This document shows positions 1 to 5,704 of a DNA stretch of 12,555 bases, piece after piece (positions within the stretch are counted from its first letter, which is position 1; each line of letters starts with the position of its first letter). A program made the position numbers and the translations under genes. The notes beneath the pieces are model-generated. The model was not told where the DNA came from. It saw only the letters and a list, made by a program, of their open reading frames with translations, and made no database searches. Source of the stretch: Elusimicrobiota bacterium. GTDB taxonomy: Bacteria; Elusimicrobiota; Elusimicrobia; UBA1565; UBA9628. The DNA lies in the NCBI GenBank assembly GCA_016194625.1, contig JACQBB010000041.1:1-12555 (forward strand), in the 5' to 3' direction.

Positions 1-597
1 ATCAAGAGCGACGACCCGGTGCTCTACCTGAAGCCCAAGGCGCTGCTGCGCTCGAAGGGCGAGGAGCTCATCCCCGGCGAGCCCGACGAGAAGATCCTGC
101 ACGAGATGATCGACGCCCCGCTGGGCGACCGCTCCAAGTGGAAGGCGAAGTGGCCCAAGCTGACCGACTACACCGTCGAGATCGGCAAGGCCAAGGTCTC
201 TCACCCGGGAACCGACGCGACCGTGATCACCCACGGCCGCATGGCGCCGATCTGCCTGGAGGTCGCGCGCGCGCTGAAAGCCTCGGGCGGCGCCTCGGTG
301 GAGGTGCTCGACCTGCGCTCGCTGATCCCCTACGACTGGGAAGCGATCAAGGCCTCGATCAAGAAGACCGGCCGCGTCATCTTCATCAACGAGGAGACGG
401 AGATCACGAACTTCGCGGAGCACCTGATCCGCCGCGTGGTCGACGAACTTTTCTATGAGCTGAAGGTGCGCCCGCGCCTGCTCGCCGGCAAGGCGACGCC
501 CGGCATCGCGCTCTCTCCGAACCTGGAGTACTTCCTCCAGCCGCAGAAGGCCGACGTCGAGCGCGCGCTCGGCGAGCTGCTCGCCGACCCGGCGTGA
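1..597 (+). CDS. 2-oxoacid (pyruvate-type) dehydrogenase E1 component, beta subunit, C-terminal part
   Basis: This is the 3' part of a gene that begins upstream of the window; the frame is open from base 1 and stops at TGA 595-597, leaving 198 residues. The E1 beta subunit works with E1 alpha and thiamine diphosphate to decarboxylate pyruvate or a branched-chain 2-oxoacid and acylate the E2 lipoyl domain, in the cytoplasm. The visible part starts at the end of the pyrimidine-binding domain (DDPVLYLKPKALLRS, like the usual DDPVIFxEPKxLYR). It then contains the transketolase C-terminal domain, with EIGKAKV, GTDATVITHG, VEVLDLRSLIPYDW, KTGRVIFINEE and a final FLQPQKADVERA helix. Between the two domains it has roughly 20 more residues than I expect (around DAPLGDRSKWKAKWP). 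Which 2-oxoacid is used cannot be told without the N-terminus. The stop lies inside a GTGA overlap with the next gene. Confidence 0.9.
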   Translation: MKSDDPVLYLKPKALLRSKGEELIPGEPDEKILHEMIDAPLGDRSKWKAKWPKLTDYTVEIGKAKVSHPGTDATVITHGRMAPICLEVARALKASGGASVEVLDLRSLIPYDWEAIKASIKKTGRVIFINEETEITNFAEHLIRRVVDELFYELKVRPRLLAGKATPGIALSPNLEYFLQPQKADVERALGELLADPA

Positions 598-1127
598 CCG
601 CGCGCGCTCTCGTCCCCACGCGGGAGCGCGACCTGGCGTCGTACCGGCGCTGGCGCAACGCCCAGCAGGACTTCCTCCGTCAGGAGAAGCCCCTGCGCGC
701 GTCCGACCAGCTCCGCTGGTTCCGCGAGACCGTCCTGCCGTCGCGCTTCGACAAGAAGCCCGCGCTCGCGATGTTCTCCATCCTGGAAGACGAGCGCTGC
801 GTCGGCTACGCGGGCCTCACGCACATCTGCTGGCCGCACAATCGCGCCGAGGTCGTGTTCCTGGTCGCCACGGAGCGGCTCAAGGACCGCAAGCGCTACG
901 CCGCCGACTTCCGCTGGGCCTTGGAGCTGCTGAAGTCGTACGCGTTCGACCATCTCGGCCTCGAGCGCCTGACGATGGAGAACCACGACCTGCGGCCGTG
1001 GCACATCAAGGCCTTGGAACGCGCCGGCTTCAAGCCCGAAGGCCGATTGCGCGGTCACGTGGTCAAGAAGGGCCGCCGCCTCGACCTGCTGATCCACGGG
1101 CTGCTCGCCCGCGAAGCCGGCCGCTGA
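594..1127 (+). CDS. GNAT-family N-acetyltransferase (RimL/PseH-like)
   Basis: This 177-residue protein probably transfers an acetyl group from acetyl-CoA to an amine; the acceptor is unknown. The N-terminus has a WRN motif (residues 20-22) followed by DFLRQEKPLRASDQLRWF, the layout of RimL/PseH-type GNAT enzymes (WRN, then EHxxWF-like). A core strand region follows (AMFSILEDERCVGYAGLTHI, 59-78), then AEVVFLVATERL (85-96). The C-terminal part has LGLERLTMENHDLRPWHIKALERAGFKPEGRLRGHV, the usual GNAT ending in which a neighbour-swapped helix leads to GFxxEGxxR. The start is GTG at 594, sharing GTGA with the stop of the E1 beta gene, so translation is probably coupled. I see no metabolic reason for this pairing. 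The stop TGA is the left end of a 14-base palindrome. Confidence 0.8.
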   Translation: MTARALVPTRERDLASYRRWRNAQQDFLRQEKPLRASDQLRWFRETVLPSRFDKKPALAMFSILEDERCVGYAGLTHICWPHNRAEVVFLVATERLKDRKRYAADFRWALELLKSYAFDHLGLERLTMENHDLRPWHIKALERAGFKPEGRLRGHVVKKGRRLDLLIHGLLAREAGR

Positions 1128-1138
1128 CGCCGGCGTCA
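1125..1138. repeat. 14-bp perfect palindrome spanning the GNAT stop codon
   Basis: TGACGCCGGCGTCA reads the same on both strands. Its left TGA is the stop of the plus-strand acetyltransferase gene. Its right TCA is a TGA stop on the minus strand, one frame away from the glycine-rich gene that runs into it. Two further inverted repeats lie close by (1139-1156 and 1166-1179). No T-tract follows, so a classical terminator is not evident. Confidence 0.75.
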
Positions 1139-1640
1139 CCGGAATAGCGTTTCCGGCGATCCGACTGTTGGCGCCAACATCGAACAGGAACTTCTCCGCG
1201 TCCCACTTCCGAGCCGACTCCGGCGCCGCCGCTCCGGCCGCGCCGCCGAACAGCCCGCCGACGCCGCCGAGGGTGAGCGCCGGGATGTAGAGAATCGCGC
1301 CGAGGACCATGCCGCCGTAGTAGTACAGGCCGCCGCCGCCGTTATCGGACCGCGCGCCGTCGTAGGCGCGGCTCATCCGGCGGCCGAAGCCCTCGTCGAC
1401 GAGCTTCACGGCGGGGGAGATCCCGGCGTAGAAGCCGAGCAAAGCGCCCTCCGACGCGCCTTTCTTCAGGCCCGAGAGCCGCGTCGCCGCGGCCGGCGCC
1501 TCCGCGGGGACCGGCGTCTCCTCGGCGGCGGCGAGCGCGGGTCGCGCGCCGCAGATTCCGTCGAACAGGCAGTCGTCGGTCGCGGCCCGGGCGGAGGGAG
1601 CGAGGAGCGTCAGCAGGACGGCGGCGAAGAAGGCGTTCAT
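1136..1640 (-). CDS. small secreted/membrane glycine-rich protein, unknown function; 3' end unresolved
   Basis: This is the last gene of the protease operon, and I do not recognise a family. It starts at ATG 1640, 12 bases after the protease stop, with GAGG at 1646-1649 as Shine-Dalgarno. Residues 1-19 are a clear signal peptide (MNAFFAAVLLTLLAPSARA). Two cysteines follow (C24, C30), then an Ala/Pro-rich stretch, a segment with GFYAGISPAVKLVDEGFGRRM, a glycine-tyrosine turn (NGGGGLYYYGG, 100-110) and a hydrophobic Gly-rich region (MVLGAILYIPALTLGGVGGLFGG, 111-133) that could be a membrane segment. The reading frame has no stop here: it stays open through the whole opposite-strand acetyltransferase gene to base 453, which is implausible as coding. 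A TGA one frame away at 1136-1138 would end a product of about 165 residues if there were a frameshift. The end given here is therefore a guess. Confidence 0.5.
1139..1179. repeat. two further inverted repeats (CCGGAA/TTCCGG and TGTTGGCGCCAACA)
   Basis: CCGGAA at 1139-1144 pairs with TTCCGG at 1151-1156 around a 6-base loop. TGTTGGCGCCAACA at 1166-1179 is a perfect 14-base palindrome. Together with the palindrome at 1125-1138 they make three inverted repeats within 55 bases. The GC content here is visibly lower than in the neighbouring coding DNA. They may be non-coding structure, or operator or terminator-like sites at the end of two convergent genes. Confidence 0.6.
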
Positions 1641-1652
1641 ATGGACCTCGGT

Positions 1653-2948
1653 CTACAGCAGTTCGTTGACGGCTTCGGGCAGGGGCAGCGGGCTTTGGTC
1701 CCCGGACGGCCAGCCGAGCGAGCGCGCGCGGTCGGCGTCGAACCAGCGGTGCTTGCGGCCGTCGGCGGGGTCGAACCAGCGCAGCTCGACGAGGGCGCCG
1801 CCCAGGCGGTCCTCCGCGCCGGCCGCGACGGCGGCGACGAAGTCCACGGCGGGCGCGTCCTCCGGGCCGTTGGCGTACAGCGCCGCGGTGCCCAGCGCGA
1901 AGCAGGACGGGTCGGCGATGCCGCTCTCCGGTCCGCGTCCGCGGCGCGAGGCGCCGACCCACCACGCTGTGCCGGCGATCGGGACGAGCATCGGCCCGGC
2001 GGCGTCCGCCGCCGCGGCCAGGTGCGCGGCGACCAGCGCGCGCGGGGCCGGGCCGCGGTGCTCGACCCACGGCCTGGTCAGCGCGTCGGAGGACGGGCAG
2101 GACGCCGTCCGCGGTCCCGGCCGGCGGGGCGGCGCCGCCTTCGGGAGCGCGTCGCGGAAGGGGCCGCGCGCCTTGTACTCGGCCAGGAAGCGCTTCACGG
2201 CGTCCACGCCGACGGAGAAGCCGATCCCGTCGGAACCGCCGCTGCGCGACAGGGTCAGCGTGTTGACGCCGACGACCGCGCCGTCCATCGTCAGCAGCGG
2301 TCCGCCGGAGTTGCCGGGGTTGATCGCCGCGTCGCTCTGCACGAACCGCACGGGGAAGCCGGGCCGGCCGCCGTCGCGGTCCTTCAGGCCGCCGATCACC
2401 CCGTGCGTCACGGTGAACGGCAGGCCGAGCGGGTAGCCCATCATGACGACCATCTGTCCTTCGCTCAGCGACGCGGCGTCGCCGAGAGGGAGCGCGGGCC
2501 AGCCCTGCGCTCGCGGCGGGATGGTCACCAGGGCCAGGTCGCGGCCCGACAGCGGGTCCTGGGGCGTGCCCATCGTGCCGATCGCGGCGACGACGCCGTC
2601 GGCGACCGTCCCGTCGGCGAACACGACCGCGACCTTGCCGTTCAGGCCGGTCTCCAGGACCACGTGCGCGTTGGTGACGAGCAGGCCCGCGGGGTCCACG
2701 ACGAAGCCCGACCCGAGCCCCTTAGGCGTGCGGATCATCGCGACCGACGGCTTGGAGACCGCGGTCAGGTGCGCCAGCGCGGCGTCGATCTGCTGGAGGA
2801 TGCCGCCCTGGTGCGAGAGCGTCCAGGCGCGGTAGTCCCGGCCGCGCGCGACCAAGTCGCGGGCGGCGGGCATGTCGGCGGCGAACTCCTGCGCGGCGAG
2901 CGGCGCCGCGGCCAGCAACGAGAGCGTCAGCGTCTTCATCATGCGCAT
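1653..2948 (-). CDS. secreted trypsin-like (S1C/HtrA-type) serine protease with unknown C-terminal domain
   Basis: The product is 431 residues with a signal peptide (KTLTLSLLAAAPLAAQ, 5-20), so it acts in the periplasm or outside the cell. The HtrA-like catalytic domain (about 70-255) has the full triad: H95 in TNAHVV, D137 in GRDLALV and S214 in NPGNSGGPLL. GLGSGFVVD (77-85) and the substrate-pocket region GGSDGIGFSVGVDAVKRFL (237-255) also fit. Unlike DegP/DegQ, no PDZ domain follows. Instead there is a Pro/Arg-rich linker (about 267-282) and a domain of about 145 residues that I cannot assign, with two cysteines (C284, C349) and a near-duplicated RWFD (390-393 and 401-404). The start at 2948 is fixed by the Shine-Dalgarno AAGGAGGT, 6 bases upstream, which overlaps the stop of the preceding gene. 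It is the middle gene of a three-gene operon with 12-base gaps on both sides. Target unknown. Confidence 0.88.
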   Translation of the reverse strand: MRMMKTLTLSLLAAAPLAAQEFAADMPAARDLVARGRDYRAWTLSHQGGILQQIDAALAHLTAVSKPSVAMIRTPKGLGSGFVVDPAGLLVTNAHVVLETGLNGKVAVVFADGTVADGVVAAIGTMGTPQDPLSGRDLALVTIPPRAQGWPALPLGDAASLSEGQMVVMMGYPLGLPFTVTHGVIGGLKDRDGGRPGFPVRFVQSDAAINPGNSGGPLLTMDGAVVGVNTLTLSRSGGSDGIGFSVGVDAVKRFLAEYKARGPFRDALPKAAPPRRPGPRTASCPSSDALTRPWVEHRGPAPRALVAAHLAAAADAAGPMLVPIAGTAWWVGASRRGRGPESGIADPSCFALGTAALYANGPEDAPAVDFVAAVAAGAEDRLGGALVELRWFDPADGRKHRWFDADRARSLGWPSGDQSPLPLPEAVNELL

Positions 2949-2954
2949 GTCACG

Positions 2955-2962
2955 ACCTCCTT
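2955..2962 (-). promoter_or_regulatory. strong Shine-Dalgarno site of the protease gene
   Basis: On the minus strand, AAGGAGGT lies 6 bases before ATG 2948 and overlaps the TAA stop (2961-2963) of the upstream gene. It picks 2948 over the in-frame ATGs at codons 3 and 4. It also shows that this organism uses Shine-Dalgarno initiation inside operons, in contrast to the bare starts at 4523, 7164 and 8839. Confidence 0.8.
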
Positions 2963-3488
2963 AAAGATGTCCGGTGAGCGCGGACGCGAGCAGGCCGAGC
3001 CCGAGCCCGTAGACGACGCCGACGGCCCACAGCGCCCCGCCGGCGACGGCGTCCACGACGGGCGGCGCGGTCTTCCAGGTCGCGTAGGCGGCGGCGGTGC
3101 CCGCGTAGTAGCCCGCTTTCAGGTTGCTGGACCAGGACGCGACGGCGGCGTCCATCCGGCGGTCCTGGTAGTAGTCGGCCCAGGTGCGGTCCTTCTCCGC
3201 GCCGGCGAACGCCTTCTTCAGCAGCGGCGACTCGTCGAGCGTCTTCTGCAGCAGCGCCGCCTCGCCGCGGCGGACCTCCTTCTGGAGCGCCGCGCCGTCG
3301 CCGCCGGCGATCGCGTCGAACAGCGGCCGGTCGGCGGCGTCCACCGCGCCGCCGACGGCGCGGTCGGTCTCGCTCGGGCCCTCGGCGAAGCGCGCGCCGG
3401 AGCCGGCCTTCAGGTCTTCGAGGCTCCCCGCGGCGGCGGCGCCGCAGGCCCACAGCAGAAGGATGATCGCCGTCGTCCGCGTCCTCAT
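2961..3488 (-). CDS. small secreted/membrane-associated protein of unknown function, first gene of the protease operon
   Basis: The product is 175 residues and I do not recognise a family. The N-terminus MRTRTTAIILLLWACGAAAA is a signal peptide. The LLWAC at the cleavage region could be a poor lipobox, but a Trp at -2 is unusual, so ordinary cleavage after AAA is equally likely. The middle (about 20-110) is hydrophilic and helical, with many Ala, Glu, Asp and Lys (for example DAIAGGDGAALQKEVRRGEAALLQKTLDESP in two pieces, about 58-88). The C-terminus (about 125-172) is Gly/Ala/Tyr-rich and hydrophobic (KAGYYAGTAAAYATWK, then GGALWAVGVVYGLGLGLLASAL) and probably enters the membrane. I chose ATG 3488 rather than the GTG two codons upstream because GGAGGT sits just before it. 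The next gene, the protease, starts 12 bases after this stop, so the two are likely co-transcribed and may interact. Confidence 0.72.
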   Translation of the reverse strand: MRTRTTAIILLLWACGAAAAGSLEDLKAGSGARFAEGPSETDRAVGGAVDAADRPLFDAIAGGDGAALQKEVRRGEAALLQKTLDESPLLKKAFAGAEKDRTWADYYQDRRMDAAVASWSSNLKAGYYAGTAAAYATWKTAPPVVDAVAGGALWAVGVVYGLGLGLLASALTGHL

Positions 3489-3492
3489 GTCC

Positions 3493-3529
3493 ACCTCCGC
3501 CCGCGTGAGCGGGTCTTGGGGACAGTGTA
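3493..3529 (-). promoter_or_regulatory. putative promoter -10, leader hairpin and Shine-Dalgarno of the protease operon
   Basis: On the minus strand, TACACT (3524-3529) resembles a -10 box and would start transcription near 3517, giving a leader of about 29 bases. In that leader CCCGC (3509-3513) can pair with GCGGG (3500-3504) over a TCAC loop. The hairpin ends one base before the Shine-Dalgarno GGAGGT (3493-3498). I see no good -35 box. The hairpin beside the ribosome site could modulate initiation; that is inference. Confidence 0.4.
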
Positions 3530-3572
3530 GCGGCGCAGACCTGGCCGGGGCCTGAGGCGGGAGGGCAGCGGG

Positions 3573-3585
3573 CGTCCGGCGGACG
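3573..3585. repeat. inverted repeat CGTCCG-G-CGGACG in the intergenic stretch
   Basis: The 148 bases between the protease operon start (3488) and the end of the regulator gene (3637) hold no gene. Apart from the operon promoter region, the only structure I see is this 6-base inverted repeat with a one-base centre, about 52 bases downstream of the regulator stop on the minus strand. It lacks a T-tract, so I do not call it a terminator. Confidence 0.35.
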
Positions 3586-3636
3586 GTCTATCCCGGCCGC
3601 GGGGGCGGCGGGGCGGTTTTGGTGAACTCCCGGTAA

Positions 3637-4482
3637 CTAGAAGTCGAGCGCCTTGCGGACCTGCACGCGCAGGTGGAACACGCCGGAGCCCTCGGCCTTC
3701 TCGTACACCGAGTAGGCCGTCGAGGTCTCGAGCGCGTCGCGCAGGGCCGCCACCGAGCGGTGGACGGCGCCTTCCTCGGCGCGGATGACCATGCCGGAGT
3801 CGTGGAGGACCGCGCCGCGGCGCGCCGTCATCTCGTCGAGGTGGCGGCGCAGCTTCTTCTGCCAGTCCGCGATGCCGGGGAAGGCGCGCGGGAACATGTA
3901 GAACTTGCCGGCGAGCGGGCTGCGGACCTTGCCGCCCGTCGCGCGCTTGGCCAGCTTGTGCGCGACGAGCGTCTTGAGCCCGGCCGCCAACGCCGCCTTC
4001 GGCAGGCCGGTGACCTTCGCGAGCTCCTCCGCGGAGAACGAGCCGCGGTCGTTGACCAGGCACTCGAAGGCCCAGTAGGTCGCCGCGTCGCCGACGACGG
4101 CCTTGTACTGCGCCGGCGTCAGGTGGTAGGCCTGCTCGCTGAGCAGGCGCTTGACCGTCTGCTGGGCGTAAGAATCCTCGTGCTTGGAGCGCAGCAGCGG
4201 GCCGATCAGCGACCGGTAGTTCTCCTCGGTGCCGAAGTGGTCGCGCAGATAGTCGGTGACGAAGGTCCGGTACAGCTCGTCGGTCGGCGGGATGCGCAGG
4301 AGGCTGAGCAGGACCGGCAGCCACTCGGGCCGCGGCAGGTGCTCGCCGCGCTCCAGCTTCAGGTAGTAGGCGAAGGTGAACGGGAACACGCGGCGGCCGC
4401 CGTTGCGGTGGTAGAACGCGTAGGGCGTCGGGAAGCCGGCTTCGCGGCGCAGGCGCGCGAGGGAGGCGGAGAATCGGGCCAT
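3637..4482 (-). CDS. TIGR02147/DUF4423-like transcriptional regulator
   Basis: The product is 281 residues, close to the usual length of the TIGR02147 family of predicted regulators known from Fibrobacter and Bdellovibrio-like genomes. The N-terminus looks like an XRE-type helix-turn-helix, with FAYYLKLERGEHLPRPEWL (37-55) matching the recognition-helix and loop pattern of that fold. A middle segment (about 140-185) looks like a winged helix (FSAEELAKVTGLPKAALAAGLKTLVAHKLAKR, given here in halves: 149-163 and 164-180). The C-terminus ends in AALRDAL and GVFHLRVQVRKAL (268-280), like the VYQLNxQLFP ending of the family. The frame stays open to an earlier start at 4641, but that would run into the divergent metabolic gene. 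ATG 4482 has a TAGAAT box 5 bases upstream and matches the natural N-terminus. Probably binds the shared 40-base promoter region; the ligand or signal is unknown. Confidence 0.65.
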   Translation of the reverse strand: MARFSASLARLRREAGFPTPYAFYHRNGGRRVFPFTFAYYLKLERGEHLPRPEWLPVLLSLLRIPPTDELYRTFVTDYLRDHFGTEENYRSLIGPLLRSKHEDSYAQQTVKRLLSEQAYHLTPAQYKAVVGDAATYWAFECLVNDRGSFSAEELAKVTGLPKAALAAGLKTLVAHKLAKRATGGKVRSPLAGKFYMFPRAFPGIADWQKKLRRHLDEMTARRGAVLHDSGMVIRAEEGAVHRSVAALRDALETSTAYSVYEKAEGSGVFHLRVQVRKALDF

Positions 4483-4487
4483 GCCGG

Positions 4488-4515
4488 ATTCTACAAGATG
4501 GGGAAGTTGATACAA
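4488..4515 (-). promoter_or_regulatory. putative leaderless promoter of the regulator gene
   Basis: On the minus strand, TAGAAT (4488-4493) lies 5 bases before ATG 4482. TTGTAT (4510-4515) lies 16 bases further upstream as a possible -35 box. Transcription would start at or next to the ATG. The -35 hexamer overlaps the -10 box of the divergent gene on the other strand. Confidence 0.5.
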
Positions 4516-4522
4516 TCGCCCC
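4508..4522 (+). promoter_or_regulatory. putative extended -10 leaderless promoter of the cystathionine gene
   Basis: TGATACAAT (4508-4516) fits an extended -10 (TGN plus TANAAT). It is followed by only CGCCCC and then ATG 4523, so the expected start point (about 7 bases after the -10) is the A of the ATG itself. There is no Shine-Dalgarno. Bases 4511-4525 are identical to 8827-8841 before the ABC ATPase gene. Confidence 0.6.
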
Positions 4523-5704
4523 ATGAACCCCTCTTCCGACGGTATAAAGGAACCCGGCTTCGCCACGCTCGCCGTCCACGCGGGCCAGTCGCCCGACCCG
4601 GCGACCGGCGCGATCATGACGCCGGTGTACCTGACCTCCACCTACGTGCAGGAGTGGCCCGAGAAGCACAAGGGCTTCGACTACGCGCGCACCGTGCATC
4701 CGACGCGGCTGGCGCTGGAGCGCAACCTGGCGGCGCTGGAGGGCGCGGCGTTCGGGCTGTGCTTCTCGTCGGGCATGGCGGCGACCTCCACCGTCATCGA
4801 GGCGCTGAACCCCGGCGACCACGTGCTGTGCTCCAACGACCTGTACGGCGGCACCTACCGCGTGTTCACCAAGGTGTTCGCGCGCTTCGGCGTGACCTTC
4901 TCGTTCGTGGACGCGACCGACCTGAAGGCGTTCGCGCAGGCCTTCACGCCCAAGACCAAGCTGGTCTGGGTGGAGACGCCGTCGAACCCGCTGCTGCGCG
5001 TGTGCGACATCCGCGCGATCGCCAAGCTCGCCCACGACGCGAAGGCCAAGCTCGTCGTCGACAACACCTTCGCGAGCCCCGCGCTCCAGCGCCCGCTGTC
5101 GCTCGGCGCCGACGTGGTGGTGCACTCGACGACGAAGTACCTCGGCGGGCACTCCGACGTGGTCGGCGGCGCGATCCTCACGAACGACGAGGCCCTGCAC
5201 AAGGAGTACAAGTTCCTGCAGAACGCCGTCGGCGCGGTGCCGGGCCCGCTCGACTGCTTCCTGGTCCTGCGCGGCACCAAGACGCTCCCGCTGCGCATCA
5301 AGGCGCACTGCGAGAACGCCGGCATCGTGGCCAAGCACCTGCTGGCGCATCCCGAGGTCGCGAAAGTCCATTATCCCGGCCTGCCGACCCATCCCAACCA
5401 CGAGCTGGCCAAGTCGCAGATGCGCGGCTTCGGCGGCATGATCTCCTTCGAGCTGAAGGGGGACATCGAGCGCGCCAAGCGCATGATCTCGTCCTGCAGG
5501 ATATTCTCGCTGGCGGAGAGCCTGGGCGGCGTCGAGTCGCTGATCGGCCATCCGGCTTCGATGACGCACGGCTCCATCCCGCGCGAGGAGCGCCTCAAGG
5601 CCGGTCTCACCGACGGCCTGATCCGCCTGTCGGTCGGCGTCGAGGACGCCGCCGACCTGACCGCCGACCTGGACTCGGCCATCGTCGCCTCGCTGAAGCC
5701 GTGA
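4523..5704 (+). CDS. PLP-dependent cystathionine gamma-synthase/gamma-lyase (Cys/Met metabolism enzyme)
   Basis: The product is 393 residues, full length for this fold-type I family. It uses pyridoxal phosphate to join (synthase) or split (lyase) cystathionine in transsulfuration between cysteine and homocysteine, in the cytoplasm. K205 in HSTTKYLGGHSD is the lysine that binds the cofactor. D180 in VVDNTF should hold the pyridine nitrogen. FDYAR (52-56) and SSGMA (82-86) form the phosphate site, and SLAESLGGVESL followed by HPASMTH and LIRLSVGVED are conserved C-terminal motifs. The usual NPTR after the YxR motif is HPTR here (H59). The N-terminal TGAIMTPVYLTSTYVQ closely resembles Bacteroidetes-type enzymes annotated as synthase or lyase; sequence alone does not separate the two. 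ATG 4523 has no Shine-Dalgarno and is probably leaderless. It diverges from a regulator and overlaps a Sel1-repeat gene. Confidence 0.9.
   Translation: MNPSSDGIKEPGFATLAVHAGQSPDPATGAIMTPVYLTSTYVQEWPEKHKGFDYARTVHPTRLALERNLAALEGAAFGLCFSSGMAATSTVIEALNPGDHVLCSNDLYGGTYRVFTKVFARFGVTFSFVDATDLKAFAQAFTPKTKLVWVETPSNPLLRVCDIRAIAKLAHDAKAKLVVDNTFASPALQRPLSLGADVVVHSTTKYLGGHSDVVGGAILTNDEALHKEYKFLQNAVGAVPGPLDCFLVLRGTKTLPLRIKAHCENAGIVAKHLLAHPEVAKVHYPGLPTHPNHELAKSQMRGFGGMISFELKGDIERAKRMISSCRIFSLAESLGGVESLIGHPASMTHGSIPREERLKAGLTDGLIRLSVGVEDAADLTADLDSAIVASLKP

Noticed and set aside
453..1135. Continuation of the minus-strand glycine-rich frame as a 395-residue protein
   Set aside because: It lies wholly opposite the acetyltransferase and E1 beta genes, both with recognisable motifs. 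The translated tail is the Val/Leu/Gln/Arg-rich type typical of antisense frames in GC-rich DNA.
1125..1179. Integron attC site or mobile-element end
   Set aside because: The inverted repeats are arranged in tandem rather than nested, there is no GTTRRRY core or integrase, and no target duplication is seen.
3489..3494. GTG start two codons upstream for the first gene of the protease operon
   Set aside because: It overlaps the GGAGGT ribosome site; ATG 3488 has the correct spacing.
1641..3530. 629-codon plus-strand open frame
   Set aside because: Antisense to the protease, which has a complete catalytic triad, signal peptide and ribosome site. The translation is Arg/Gly/Ala-rich without motifs.
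4483..4641. Upstream extension of the regulator to a start at 4641
   Set aside because: It would overlap the divergent cystathionine gene by over 100 bases and its promoter. The family-like N-terminus and a -10 box support ATG 4482.
3485..5569. 694-codon minus-strand open frame
   Set aside because: Runs across the regulator in another frame and antisense to the cystathionine enzyme. No protein features seen.
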